Shown: piece after piece, positions 1-9,273 of the stretch
How positions within the stretch are numbered: position 1 is the stretch's first letter
Layout of the letters: every line of letters starts with the position of its first letter
From: Paraburkholderia silviterrae
GTDB lineage: Bacteria > Pseudomonadota > Gammaproteobacteria > Burkholderiales > Burkholderiaceae
NCBI RefSeq assembly: GCF_004353915.1
Contig: NZ_SMRP01000024.1
Span: 52,405-116,404, forward strand
Direction of reading: 5' to 3'
DNA: 64,000 nucleotides
The notes under the pieces: generated by a model
What the model was told of the DNA's origin: nothing
The model's database searches: none
Seen by the model: the letters and a program-made list of their open reading frames with translations, nothing else
Made by a program: the position numbers and the translations under genes

Positions 1-109
1 GCACCGCAAGGCCGCATGAGTCATATCCCCGGTACTCGAGGCGCTTCAGACCTTCCAGCAACGAAGGAACGATGTTGCGCTGGGCCACGCCCGCAACGAT
101 TCCGCACAT
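1..109 (-). CDS. glmS: Glutamine--fructose-6-phosphate aminotransferase, N-terminal fragment (cut by window edge)
   Basis: Only the first 36 codons are inside the window. They read MCGIVAGVAQRNIV, then LEGLKRLEYRGYDSCG, which is the N-terminus of the class II glutamine amidotransferase domain of GlmS. Cys2 is the catalytic nucleophile once Met1 is removed, and the EYRGYDS motif is a family hallmark. A GGGAGG ribosome binding site lies at 115-120. The enzyme makes glucosamine-6-phosphate, the committed precursor of UDP-GlcNAc. The gene starts 11 bases after the preceding gene and is collinear with pgaABCD, so it probably supplies substrate for PNAG. It could be a second, pathway-dedicated copy, but the window cannot show whether another exists. 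Confidence 0.9.
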   Translation of the reverse strand, partial: MCGIVAGVAQRNIVPSLLEGLKRLEYRGYDSCGLAV

Positions 110-120
110 GATCGCCTCCC

Positions 121-1446
121 TTAGTCGTTCGACGAAACGTCCGACTGCTTTTGTGCACTCTCGGGGCCGCAGCGATCCGATGCGGATGGCTGCACCTCGT
201 TGTGCACGTTGAAGTTCGCTTCACGCAAGCCAACCGGCGAAAGCGAAACAAAATGGAGCGCGCCGGGACCATACGGAATGCCGATCGCACCCGTGTTGCC
301 CCATGCAAACGGAGCACGCATCATGCCGCGCAAGTCGATCGTGCTTCCCGTCAGCGCAAGCGCCATCAAACGACCGTCGCGAGTGGGCACATACGCGACG
401 CTGCCATCCACCGCGATGCTCGATTCGCGCACGGAGGCAGGCAGGCATTCGAGTTTCGCCGTGACGTGCCCGGCTTCGTCGATCAGCAGGATCGAAGTGC
501 GCCCATTCTCCAGCGTCGCCTCCAGAACAAAGCGGTTCACGGCGGGCACCCAGGCCGCGGCATACGTGTAGTACTGCACACGGAAAACATTGACCCCATC
601 CTCCGGTCGTTCGAGCTTGCCGCTCACCGGGTCGTACACGGCAAACTCCAGTTGCGCGACGAACTCGCCGGGAATGTACTTCTGCCAGACGAGGAGCGCC
701 TTCGTCGACGAGCCCGCAATCATGGGCCACCACTCCCGAACATGGGCCGCCACGTTCTCGTGCCGCAACAGCTTGCCTGAGCCGTCGTAGACCTTCACAT
801 ACACGCCATTGCCGGTGCCGAGGTTGTCGACACCGCCGCCGTCCACCCAGTCTTCCGAATAGAACACGACGAAGTGTTCGCCAACCGCGGCCACATGACC
901 GGAATGGCCGCCCGACTCGACATCGTTCGGATAGGGTTTGATGGGCACCAGGTTCGATCGATAGACGCCGTACCGCTGGCTGACTTCGTTCGGCGTATTC
1001 CAGCCGTCCTCGAAGCTCACAAAGATATTGCCCTGTGTGTTTTGCGCGACCGACACGGGCTCCTGCGCTTCCGGACGGCTGATGAAAATATGAACGTTGG
1101 CCAGCCGCTGATGCCCCGGCGACCACGCGCCGACATAGACGTCGTGCGGCCAGCTGCCGTCACGATTCGCACCGCGTGGCGGCAAACCCGAGCTGCTGAA
1201 GAAGACCCAGCTTTTGTTGCCGCTGGCGCTCGCCCACCCGATGCCGTGCATGAAGCGCCGCTCGTCGCCGAGACCCGGCGCCGGCACGGCAACAACTGCC
1301 CCGGCCGGCGCCCGATGCGCACTGACCTCCACCGCGCCGGCGTGACCGCTGGACGCCGGATACGCCGCGACCGCGAGAATGAATCCGAGCACCGCCAGCC
1401 AGCCGAACCGGCGGCGGCGCCCAGCACGCTCGATGATGCACTCCAT
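121..1446 (-). CDS. Hypothetical exported protein in the pga operon, probably beta-propeller-like
   Basis: I do not recognise this 441-residue protein. It begins with a basic stretch (RAGRRRRFG) and a hydrophobic segment around residues 13-33, consistent with a signal peptide or membrane anchor. The rest is rich in aromatic residues and glycine, with repeated short beta-strand-like segments such as VFFSSSGLPP, IFVSFEDGWN, FVVFYSEDW and KALLVWQKY, which suggests a repeated-blade fold; that is inference. No catalytic motif is visible. It lies 42 bases after pgaD and 11 bases before glmS on the same strand, so it is probably co-transcribed with the PNAG genes and may act on or bind the polymer outside the cytoplasm. 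Confidence 0.6.
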   Translation of the reverse strand: MECIIERAGRRRRFGWLAVLGFILAVAAYPASSGHAGAVEVSAHRAPAGAVVAVPAPGLGDERRFMHGIGWASASGNKSWVFFSSSGLPPRGANRDGSWPHDVYVGAWSPGHQRLANVHIFISRPEAQEPVSVAQNTQGNIFVSFEDGWNTPNEVSQRYGVYRSNLVPIKPYPNDVESGGHSGHVAAVGEHFVVFYSEDWVDGGGVDNLGTGNGVYVKVYDGSGKLLRHENVAAHVREWWPMIAGSSTKALLVWQKYIPGEFVAQLEFAVYDPVSGKLERPEDGVNVFRVQYYTYAAAWVPAVNRFVLEATLENGRTSILLIDEAGHVTAKLECLPASVRESSIAVDGSVAYVPTRDGRLMALALTGSTIDLRGMMRAPFAWGNTGAIGIPYGPGALHFVSLSPVGLREANFNVHNEVQPSASDRCGPESAQKQSDVSSND

Positions 1447-1488
1447 GTCGGCGCCCGCTTTGCCCTGGTGCTGCGTCAGCCCGTCAAC

Positions 1489-2064
1489 TCAATGCCGCGG
1501 CGTCCGGCGCGTCGGCGCGGCCGCAGACGTGTACACCGTCTGCTTCACGTTGCCGTGGGTGCCGCCCGTGGCTTCGCGCTCGCCCGCACCGCTCGCTGCC
1601 GGCCCCGCTACGGACAGCACGCGCAGCGCCGCGATCAGCCCGTTTGCGTCATGCGAGGCCACGAATACCCGGGCTACGGAGTTCGGCTCGCGCGAAGCGG
1701 CCCCGGCGAAGGGCCCAGGCTCGACCGTCAGCCCAGCCTTGCGGCGCAGCAGACGCTGCGTGCGCGACTTCGAAGCAAACGGGTGCGCCACGCGCGCGAG
1801 AATCATCCACATCGTCAAAACCGAGGCGATGGCGCCAATCGCCGCGAAATACGACACCAATTCGGGCCAGGAAAGGTCGCCTTCCTCGAACGGCAATAGA
1901 TATCGATAGGCGTAGATCGTAATGCCCGCCCACATCGAACCCACGCAGGCCGGCCGCAGCAGCCGGAACCACAGCACCAGCAGGACACCGCGAGCGATGC
2001 CCTTGTCGGAGATGATCTGTTGCGGGGCGTGCAGGGAGAGGTCAATGACGGGCGTGCTGTTCAT
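1489..2064 (-). CDS. pgaD: PNAG synthase auxiliary membrane protein PgaD
   Basis: The 191-residue product starts MNSTPVIDL. Position 2064 is chosen because a GAGG-containing ribosome binding site precedes it, although the frame is open further upstream. Two membrane segments lie at about residues 22-50 and 65-88, the layout of PgaD, a small inner-membrane subunit needed with PgaC for PNAG polymerisation. The start overlaps the end of pgaC by 23 bases. The last roughly 80 residues are longer than in the Escherichia coli protein (about 137 residues) and are low-complexity, rich in Ala, Arg and Thr. The call rests on operon position plus membrane topology, because the family has low sequence identity. 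Confidence 0.85.
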   Translation of the reverse strand: MNSTPVIDLSLHAPQQIISDKGIARGVLLVLWFRLLRPACVGSMWAGITIYAYRYLLPFEEGDLSWPELVSYFAAIGAIASVLTMWMILARVAHPFASKSRTQRLLRRKAGLTVEPGPFAGAASREPNSVARVFVASHDANGLIAALRVLSVAGPAASGAGEREATGGTHGNVKQTVYTSAAAPTRRTPRH

Positions 2065-3310
2065 GTTGAATACCTCGATCAGGGCTAGTCCAGACTGCGC
2101 GCTTGCCGCGGCGCCCGAAGGCGATGGTCGGCAGCGCAACGACAGTGGTGACCATGTTGATCAACCAGAATGCAAGCGGATACCAGACGGTGTCCATCAC
2201 GTAGAGCAGCAGCTTCTCGTCGTAGCGCCGGTCGATCACGCAGCCGACGATGATCTGAAGCACGCAGGTCGCCACCAGCAGCATGCCGTGCCAGTGCGGC
2301 AGCAGCGAGACGTGCCAGTCCGGCGGCAACGTGTAGAACGCGTTGAGAACCGAGAGCAGCAAAATGAACGCCATCGAATAAGCCCACGCTATGCCGAGCG
2401 CGTACTCGACGAAGAGCGGCCACATCATCAGGCGCTGCCCGTACAGGAGCCTGCCCGCGTACTTGAACAACACCTGAATGCCGCCCTTGGCCCAACGCAG
2501 GCGCTGCTTGTACAGCCCTTTGAGCGTCTCCGGCATGAGGATCCAGCTCAGTGCATGCGGCTCGTAGGCAACACGCCAGTCGTTGCACTGCAGCTTCCAG
2601 CTGATGTCGATGTCCTCGGTCAGCATGTCGGAACTCCAGTAGCCAACATCGGCGAGCGCGCTCTTGCGAAACATCGTGATGACACCCGAGACCGTGAAGA
2701 TGCGTCCATAGACCTGCTGCGTGCGCTTGATCAGTCCGACGATCGACGAAAATTCGCCCACCTGCATGCGGCCGAGCAGCGACGTGCGCGTGCGGATGCG
2801 CGGGTTGCCGGTCACCGCGCCCACGTTCTGGTCGGATATGAAGTGCTCCAGCATCCATTCGATCGCATCGTCGCCAAGGAGCGAATCGCCGTCGATGCAC
2901 ATGAGGTAAGGCGCGTTAGTGAGCGCCGCGGCGGTGGTCAGGCCAATCGCCTTGCCCTCGTTCTTCGAATGGTGAATGACGGTCAGATGCGGAATTTCTG
3001 TGGCGAGCTGGTTCAGCACCTCGCCGGTGCGGTCGCGGCTGCCGTCGTTGACTGCGATGATTTCGTAATTGGGGTACTTGAGTGTCGCCAGATGTTGAAA
3101 CACGCGGCGCGCATTCATCTCTTCGTTGAAGCACGGCACGATCACGGCCACCTTCGGCATCCCCGACATTCTCAATGCATTCGGCGAACGGGACCGCCCG
3201 TGCTCCAGCGCGAGGAAGTGCACTGCCCCCCCGATCATCCACAGATACGACATGAAGAACGGGTAGAAGAAAATAAAGTCCTGCAGCCGGTTGATCACGA
3301 TATGCATCAT
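2042..3310 (-). CDS. pgaC: Poly-beta-1,6-N-acetyl-D-glucosamine synthase PgaC (GT2 glycosyltransferase)
   Basis: This 422-residue processive family 2 glycosyltransferase polymerises UDP-GlcNAc into beta-1,6-linked PNAG at the inner membrane. An N-terminal membrane segment (about residues 8-32) is followed by the catalytic domain. That domain has NDGS at 88-91, the metal-binding DGD at 140-142, TED at 231-233 and the QxxRW motif (Q269, R272, W273) typical of processive synthases. Several membrane segments follow from about residue 285. The start overlaps the pgaB stop by 4 bases (ATGA), indicating translational coupling. Length and order match pgaC in known pgaABCD operons. Confidence 0.95.
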   Translation of the reverse strand: MMHIVINRLQDFIFFYPFFMSYLWMIGGAVHFLALEHGRSRSPNALRMSGMPKVAVIVPCFNEEMNARRVFQHLATLKYPNYEIIAVNDGSRDRTGEVLNQLATEIPHLTVIHHSKNEGKAIGLTTAAALTNAPYLMCIDGDSLLGDDAIEWMLEHFISDQNVGAVTGNPRIRTRTSLLGRMQVGEFSSIVGLIKRTQQVYGRIFTVSGVITMFRKSALADVGYWSSDMLTEDIDISWKLQCNDWRVAYEPHALSWILMPETLKGLYKQRLRWAKGGIQVLFKYAGRLLYGQRLMMWPLFVEYALGIAWAYSMAFILLLSVLNAFYTLPPDWHVSLLPHWHGMLLVATCVLQIIVGCVIDRRYDEKLLLYVMDTVWYPLAFWLINMVTTVVALPTIAFGRRGKRAVWTSPDRGIQHEQHARH

Positions 3311-5394
3311 TGCCGTACTCCTCCAGCCTGGGCGCCTTTGAGCAGTACATTGATAGACGCGGGATCGAGGCGCTGGCGCGTCGACATGACGTCGGTCAGT
3401 GCGACCGCATTCGGCAGATCGTGTGCGAAGTTGTCGGGGTAGTACCCATAGCTCACCATGCCCTCCTCGCGCAGATGGCGCATCTGATCGGTCAGGCGCG
3501 TAGTCGGCACACTGTCGCCCGTTTGGGAATCGGTTGCCTCGAGGAGAAAGACTGTCCGGCGCGGGCCATCCGGCACGGCCTGCACCACCCGGCCGAGCTT
3601 GTCGAGCCAGCTGTCCACCGAAGTGATGCCCTGTCGCGACGGCATGGCGAGCAGCCCCACGAAGTCATACGCACTCACAAAGGTCGGATAGTTTTGCGCA
3701 TAGCGCGCCTCGTTGCCGGGGTCGAGCAAGACATCGGGAAAGATCGTGCGCACGGTCAGCACTTCGTCGCTGTTCTGGCTGTCGAGTACGATCTGTCGTA
3801 GCTCCTTCGTGAAGTCGAGCAGATAGCGGGTCTTCTGCGCGCCCCAGCGCTTCATCATCTCCGGATTGGCGCGAATCTGCTCGACATTGCCCGGCAACCC
3901 CCAGCTCGCATAGGTCTGGCGCGCGTGCCGCCCGTCGTCCTCGAAATCGCTGAGCGTCGCGTCCTCGCCGAACAGCACGCCATTGAATGCGGAGTATTTG
4001 CCAAGATCCTCATACAGATCGCGCACGTAAGCGCGCGCCGCCGGATCGAACGGACTGAGCCGGCGCACGCCCGACGCGCCGGGCGGCAAGGTGCTGCCCG
4101 CGGCCGCCGTGACGAACTCGACGCGCCCGTTGAGCTTCTCCGGCACCGCGAATGCGAGCACCGGCATCCAGGCATAAACCTCCACACTGGCGCGCGTATT
4201 CAACTGCCAGGCCGCGCGGCAGAACAAATCGGAGCGCATCGGCAAATGCCGGTTCGGGAAATAGAGCGCGCGCGCCAGTCCCGAGCGCGAAGGGTCTGAA
4301 AAGGCCTGCAAATAGACCGAACTCGGCTTCAATCGATACATGCGTTCGATCAGTGCGCCTAGCTTCTTCTCCTGCGCGTCGGGCGAGGGATCGTAGACAT
4401 CGTCGAGCGAGACCACGACGGGCCGCTCCACCGGATTGATTTCGCCGCGGTTTTGCGCAGGCTCGCGCATCGAGCGCTCGAAATCGCCCACGTCGATGTC
4501 ATATGTCGCAAGAATGCGGCGCAAGCGATCGAGCGGAATGTCCGGCGTATTCGGGCCGGACTCGAGCGTAAACTGCGTGGGCATGCCAAGACGCGCCGAA
4601 ACGGTGCGCACGGTCAGATTCTGCGCCCCGTAAGGCCACACCATCGAGCGGATCGTCACGCCCGTCTGCTGCTTGACCTGACGTATGCAGTTGCCGAGGT
4701 CGCCGTGCACGCGCGACTCGAACTCGGCATCCGTCTCGTAGCGCTGCTGGTCCTTCAGGTACAGATGCGAAGTGGCTGCCGGCAGTTCGTTCCCCTGAGG
4801 ATTGGCAACGGCGCCGTGATGCAGATCGTGCGTGTGGCACGCGAGCTCGACGAGCCCAGACGCCGCCACATTGCGCACGTCGTCCCATGACATGAACGTG
4901 TCGCGCGGCACGACAACGGCGTCCGAAAGCCGGATTCCCGAGTTCGCGGGCGTATCGATCCACGACGTGACAATCCCCATGACACCCGGATACCTGAACT
5001 GCTTGAGCAGCGGCAGCACCTTGTCATGATGGCTCTTGAAGCCGTCGTCGAAAGTCAGCAGCACCGAGCGCGGCGGCAACGGCGCGCCGCCGTTGCGCGA
5101 CGCCACGATCGCACTGAACGTCACCGGGTTGTAGTGGTTCGTATCGAGCCACGAAAAAATCGATGTCAACGTGCCCGTGTCGACCGCATACGGGTCGATC
5201 ATGCTGTTCGTATGGAACTCCGCGCGCAGGTTGTCGCGCACATCGTGAAAGCAGATGACGCGAAAGGTCTTGCCATCGGCCGGGTCGGCCGGCGGGAGGA
5301 TGTCGATCAGCTTCGCGGGCGCAAGGGATGGAAACAGCGAACAGCCTGCCATCGCACCCAGACAGCTACAAATAAAACGTCGACGAGATTGCAT
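3307..5394 (-). CDS. pgaB: PNAG N-deacetylase PgaB, lipoprotein
   Basis: PgaB partially de-N-acetylates PNAG in the periplasm, which is needed for export through PgaA. The 695-residue protein starts at 5394, preceded by AGGAGG; eight further upstream codons are open but have no such site. The N-terminus ends in MAGC, a plausible lipobox, as expected for this outer-membrane lipoprotein. The polysaccharide deacetylase (CE4) domain shows FDDGF at about residues 115-119 and HTHDLHH at about 187-193, supplying the metal ligands. The second half corresponds to the glycoside-hydrolase-like C-terminal domain of PgaB and contains a FGEDA segment. The gene starts 26 bases after pgaA and overlaps pgaC by 4 bases. 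Confidence 0.94.
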   Translation of the reverse strand: MQSRRRFICSCLGAMAGCSLFPSLAPAKLIDILPPADPADGKTFRVICFHDVRDNLRAEFHTNSMIDPYAVDTGTLTSIFSWLDTNHYNPVTFSAIVASRNGGAPLPPRSVLLTFDDGFKSHHDKVLPLLKQFRYPGVMGIVTSWIDTPANSGIRLSDAVVVPRDTFMSWDDVRNVAASGLVELACHTHDLHHGAVANPQGNELPAATSHLYLKDQQRYETDAEFESRVHGDLGNCIRQVKQQTGVTIRSMVWPYGAQNLTVRTVSARLGMPTQFTLESGPNTPDIPLDRLRRILATYDIDVGDFERSMREPAQNRGEINPVERPVVVSLDDVYDPSPDAQEKKLGALIERMYRLKPSSVYLQAFSDPSRSGLARALYFPNRHLPMRSDLFCRAAWQLNTRASVEVYAWMPVLAFAVPEKLNGRVEFVTAAAGSTLPPGASGVRRLSPFDPAARAYVRDLYEDLGKYSAFNGVLFGEDATLSDFEDDGRHARQTYASWGLPGNVEQIRANPEMMKRWGAQKTRYLLDFTKELRQIVLDSQNSDEVLTVRTIFPDVLLDPGNEARYAQNYPTFVSAYDFVGLLAMPSRQGITSVDSWLDKLGRVVQAVPDGPRRTVFLLEATDSQTGDSVPTTRLTDQMRHLREEGMVSYGYYPDNFAHDLPNAVALTDVMSTRQRLDPASINVLLKGAQAGGVRQ

Positions 5395-5420
5395 CGCCCG
5401 CCTCCTCTCGCATTTCAAGG

Positions 5421-7910
5421 TCAGAAGGGAACCGTGAGCGCGGCATAGGCGATCTCCGAAAATTCACGCGCTCCGTCGTACGCGTGACTGAGCACACCGA
5501 AGCCATACTTGAGCGTGATGTCGTGACTGAACGTCCACGCGTGTTCGATGCGGGCCCCAAGCTCCGCGCTCGTACCAAAGCCGCGCTCGTTGTAGGCGCC
5601 CGCGGTCAGATAGAAACGCTGCACGAGGGCTTTCTCCCCGCTGCGCCAGATCGCCCATTGATGCATGGCGACCACTTCCGCGGTGTAGTCGCGCGAAGGC
5701 GCGAAATAAGCCGCGTTGGTAATCGTGTTGCTACCGGTACTCAGGTTCAGCGAAATATTCACGAACTGGTTCGCCGCCGTGAATACGCGCTGCGTCCCGC
5801 TCAGCGCAATCTCCTGATTGAAGTTCGAGTCGCTGTAGCGCGCCGCGGAGTAAGACAGCGACGCCGAACGCTGATCGGTATCCGTGAAATTTAGGCTGGC
5901 CTCTGCGGTTTTCCCCCAAATATGGTTGAGGTACGCCTTCATGGGCAGCGAGTTGCTGTCGCTGTCGACGCCTGCGCTCGCCGACCAATAGTCGTTGAAC
6001 GCATACGAGACTTCGCCGTTGCCGCCGGTGCGTCCATCGCTGCCCATCGAACGCGTCACCTCGCCGGTCACGGTCAGCGGACCATTGCGATAGTCGCCGC
6101 CAACACCGGTGCGGGTACGGCTGACATTGCCGATATCCGTGTTCGCATAGCCATAAAACGTATGAGAAAAGACGCGCCAGTTGTCGAAGATCGGCGGTGA
6201 ATACAGGGTCGTGTCGATGCTGAACTCGTTGTCCGCCAGCACCGAGTTGCCATGCTCGCCGTTGACGTCGACCGTCAATACCGGCGCGAGGTATGCCTGA
6301 TAGTCGCGCTTGAAGCTGCGCACGGAGCCGTTCTCGGGGAAGGTCTCGTCGAAAGCGGTATTGATCCGGTGCGCGTTGGCATAGTCTTCCAGCGCGATCG
6401 ATGCGCGCCCGAGACCGGACAGTGCCTCGATGTTGTCCGGATGATCCGTCAACGTCGCGGAATACATGTCGCGTGCGCGCCGCGTCTGGCCCGTGCCAAG
6501 CACCGCGTCGGCCTGCGCGTCGCGCACTTCCGCGTTGAACGGCACCTGCTGTTCGAGCCGCTGCAAACCGGCCATGCCTTGACTCGTCTGGCCAATGTAA
6601 ATCTGATACTGCGCGAGCAAGCGGTAGTAGCGCAGATAGTCGTCGTTCGCGGGATCCCACGAATGAACCTCGTCGGCCGGCGGCAGCGCGCCATGAATGT
6701 CGTCGAGCACCTGGTGGGCCTGCGTATATTTGTTCTGATCAGTGAGCGCATAGAACAGGCCTTCGCGCAGGTCGATCAGACGCGTGTGCGAGCCGTACTG
6801 GTATCCGAGCGTTGCAGCGTCGGTGGGCGCCGCGCGCGTCTCTTCAATGGCACGGCGATACACCACTTCCGACTTGGCCGGCTGCTGCAAATAGGAATAG
6901 GCGTCGCCCACCGACGCGAGGGCTTCGGCCGACACTTCCGAATTCTGCGGGATGGTTTCGAACACGGCGACGGCGTCTTCCATCCGCCCGCGTGCTGCAT
7001 ACGCAACGGTCCGGTCGCCGGCAAGCGATGCGCGCACTTGCGCGTATTCGGGCGTATTCGGCAGACGTTTGTCGAATTCTTCCGCATGACGAATGGCGGC
7101 GTCGAGCGAATCGAAGCGGTCCGTGCTCGTCATTGCGCGAACCTTGGAGCGGCCGCCCCGTACTTCTTGCCGGATGGCGAGTTCCTCGATTTCCGCAAGA
7201 TCGACTGGGGAGAACACATCGGGGCGCTTCCTGGCTTCTTCGAGCGCGCGGTTCGCACCACCACTCGTTGCGAGACCAAAGATCTGATGACGCAAATCCT
7301 CGCCGGGCTGCGGACCGTTTCCGGTCGTGGGCAACTGCATTTGCGGCGTGACAGGTGCCGGTTGCGGTGCCGGTTGTGGTGCGGGTTGTGGCGCCAGTTG
7401 CGGTGCGGGTTGTGGTGCAGGCAGCGTGGGGCTATTTTCCTGCGCTTGCTGCACGGGCGCGAGAGCAGCGGGTGCAGCCGGAGCAGCAGGAGTATCGGGA
7501 GCAAGCGCCGGCCCAGCCGTTGGCGCTGCGGCAGGCGCTGTTGCTGGCGCCGCGCTCGCCTGTGCAACCGTCTCGGCCGGCGCCGACCGGGCGCTCTCGG
7601 GAGGAGACGAAACCGGAACGCCAGTAGCGTCGCTCACGGTGTTTTGGGGCACGTCCGTCGACGCCGTGACGGCATAAACGGTGCTCCCCGAAGCATCGGT
7701 CATCACGGGGCGTGCGACAGGATCGCTGCTCGCGGCATTGTCCGCGAGCGCAACCATAAAAACCACCGGCTTTGCAGCATCGGGCTCCTGCGCGAGACCA
7801 TCCTTGCTTTCGAGCACCGCATAGGCTGACAAAAGCATGACCGCCGCCGGCGCGCATGCACTGAGTGGACGCCGCCGAGGCGACGTGTACAAACGCTTGC
7901 TCTCGACCAT
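5421..7910 (-). CDS. pgaA: PNAG outer-membrane export porin PgaA with TPR domain
   Basis: The 829-residue product exports PNAG across the outer membrane. Start 7910 is preceded by AAGGGG; 35 further upstream codons are open but lack a ribosome binding site. After a signal-like N-terminus comes an unusually long Ala/Pro-rich linker (roughly residues 100-190) containing tandem QPAP units. TPR-type helical repeats follow, and then a C-terminal half rich in alternating hydrophobic and polar residues ending AALTVPF, the terminal aromatic residue typical of an outer-membrane beta-barrel. It is the first gene of the operon, so any pga promoter should lie upstream of 7910. The linker length is the main oddity compared with the 807-residue E. 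coli protein. Confidence 0.92.
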   Translation of the reverse strand: MVESKRLYTSPRRRPLSACAPAAVMLLSAYAVLESKDGLAQEPDAAKPVVFMVALADNAASSDPVARPVMTDASGSTVYAVTASTDVPQNTVSDATGVPVSSPPESARSAPAETVAQASAAPATAPAAAPTAGPALAPDTPAAPAAPAALAPVQQAQENSPTLPAPQPAPQLAPQPAPQPAPQPAPVTPQMQLPTTGNGPQPGEDLRHQIFGLATSGGANRALEEARKRPDVFSPVDLAEIEELAIRQEVRGGRSKVRAMTSTDRFDSLDAAIRHAEEFDKRLPNTPEYAQVRASLAGDRTVAYAARGRMEDAVAVFETIPQNSEVSAEALASVGDAYSYLQQPAKSEVVYRRAIEETRAAPTDAATLGYQYGSHTRLIDLREGLFYALTDQNKYTQAHQVLDDIHGALPPADEVHSWDPANDDYLRYYRLLAQYQIYIGQTSQGMAGLQRLEQQVPFNAEVRDAQADAVLGTGQTRRARDMYSATLTDHPDNIEALSGLGRASIALEDYANAHRINTAFDETFPENGSVRSFKRDYQAYLAPVLTVDVNGEHGNSVLADNEFSIDTTLYSPPIFDNWRVFSHTFYGYANTDIGNVSRTRTGVGGDYRNGPLTVTGEVTRSMGSDGRTGGNGEVSYAFNDYWSASAGVDSDSNSLPMKAYLNHIWGKTAEASLNFTDTDQRSASLSYSAARYSDSNFNQEIALSGTQRVFTAANQFVNISLNLSTGSNTITNAAYFAPSRDYTAEVVAMHQWAIWRSGEKALVQRFYLTAGAYNERGFGTSAELGARIEHAWTFSHDITLKYGFGVLSHAYDGAREFSEIAYAALTVPF

Positions 7911-8682
7911 TTTTGTTTGCCCCTTGCTGTTTGTTGTCGTTGAGTACGACACACGACACGGCTCTTGCAAATGTCGTACCGCTTTCAGCGTACGAATATC
8001 GCTTCTCCGCAACATCCCAAGGCAATACCACTCACGCGAGCACAGCGATCGTGAGTGTCAGTCAGCGGGCGTACCTTCAACTCATTGCAACGGACGCCCC
8101 AAGCATCACCCGCCCGCGCGGCAAGGGATGTCTTCACTCGTCATTCATCTGATCGGCGAAGTATTTTTTATTGCGTACTCAATCAAATATAGCGTCAGGC
8201 TCCAATCACGACCGGTCTACTCTTCGCTGTTAAAGCAGCGAAGAAATCGTCAGAACATCATGGAATATCGAGCGCTACGGCGCGCTCGCCGATCGGCAGA
8301 TCTGGAACATCCGGCTTACGGTGTCCTTGCCGTTTCCCGATAGACACAGTACCGGGACGACACGCCGGATAAGCACACCACAGCGTTGCAGGCGTGCTTC
8401 AACGCTTCCCGCACGCCAGCAGCATGCGGCACTTCTTTTGCTACAGGCCCAGGAGGAACATGACAACACTCTAGTTCACGCTTATGCGAGATTCATCGAC
8501 ACGTTTCAACCAGTTACAACTCCGCGCTCTTCATCATTTAGTTAACACAACTATGCTGCAATAGGTACGTACCTTCTGTGCTCGAGCTGTCGAAGCTGGA
8601 ACAAATTACTGACGAACCGCGAGCGGTTGCTTTTCGCCCCCGCGGTCCCTATGCTAGTTGCACATCAAAGAGGGAGACAATC
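7911..8682. other. Intergenic region between the divergent pgaA and the 8683 gene, no gene seen
   Basis: These 772 bases hold no reading frame with convincing coding character. The stretch 8155-8270 is clearly more AT-rich than its surroundings (for example around TATTTTTTATTGCG and AATCAAATATAGC), and 8530-8580 is also AT-rich. Both are plausible places for the divergent pga and plus-strand promoters. I could not fix a convincing -35/-10 pair or a terminator. Confidence 0.5.
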
Positions 8683-9210
8683 ATGGGGACCTTGAAGAAA
8701 CGAGGTCTGCTTGTGCCCGTGAGCATCGTGCTCATCACCAGTGCGTATGCGGTATCTGCCTGGGCACAGATCGCGAGACCAGTGGGAACACAAAACTCGC
8801 AACCCATTACGCCCATGACTGCGCCCGCTCCATCGGCACCCATGGCACCCACCGCTGCACCCATTCCCACCGCGCCGGCTGGTCAATCGACTTCTCCGGC
8901 GGCACCGCAGCAGATGCTCTATTACGTCTGCGGCAACACGAACATCGACACTCACGTAACGTCTCCCGACCCTCAACATCCCTTCAACCTTGGAGTGACG
9001 TTTGTCTCCTCGTCGGGCGGCGCGCCGCTGACCGAAGTTTCGGTCAAGGTGAGGCGCCACGGCCGTGTGCTGATGGATTTCATCGCCGCGGGTCCGCATT
9101 GCCTCTTTTCCGTGCCAGAAGCGGACTACCGTATCGAAGGCACTTACCGGGGCGAGATGAAATTCGAAATCGTCCAGACCGGCACCATGAATGCCCAGAT
9201 CAAGTGGTAA
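8683..9210 (+). CDS. Hypothetical exported protein with Pro/Ala/Thr-rich linker
   Basis: The 175-residue product starts at 8683 after AGGGAGA. It has a clear signal peptide: basic TLKKRG, then a hydrophobic core and AWAQ, with likely cleavage near residue 28. A linker rich in Pro, Ala, Thr and Met follows (about residues 35-75). A compact C-terminal domain of about 95 residues has many beta-strand-like segments, including FNLGVTFVSSSGG and EVSVKVRRHG. Its cysteines (in YYVCGN and GPHCLF) could form a disulfide. I do not recognise the family. The gene is divergent from the PNAG operon, so a role in the envelope or matrix is possible but not shown. Confidence 0.65.
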   Translation: MGTLKKRGLLVPVSIVLITSAYAVSAWAQIARPVGTQNSQPITPMTAPAPSAPMAPTAAPIPTAPAGQSTSPAAPQQMLYYVCGNTNIDTHVTSPDPQHPFNLGVTFVSSSGGAPLTEVSVKVRRHGRVLMDFIAAGPHCLFSVPEADYRIEGTYRGEMKFEIVQTGTMNAQIKW

Positions 9211-9273
9211 GCGTCAGACAGGTTTGAAAGGTGCGCGATCTGCGCGGCCCGCTTCCCAGGAACCATCCGAGCC

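Noticed and set aside
1922..3442. 506-codon plus-strand frame opposite pgaC
   Set aside because: It is the His/Arg-rich reverse of a strongly conserved glycosyltransferase, a GC-rich shadow frame.
6252..7829. 525-codon plus-strand frame opposite pgaA
   Set aside because: It has no motifs and an Arg/Cys-rich composition; it is a shadow of pgaA.
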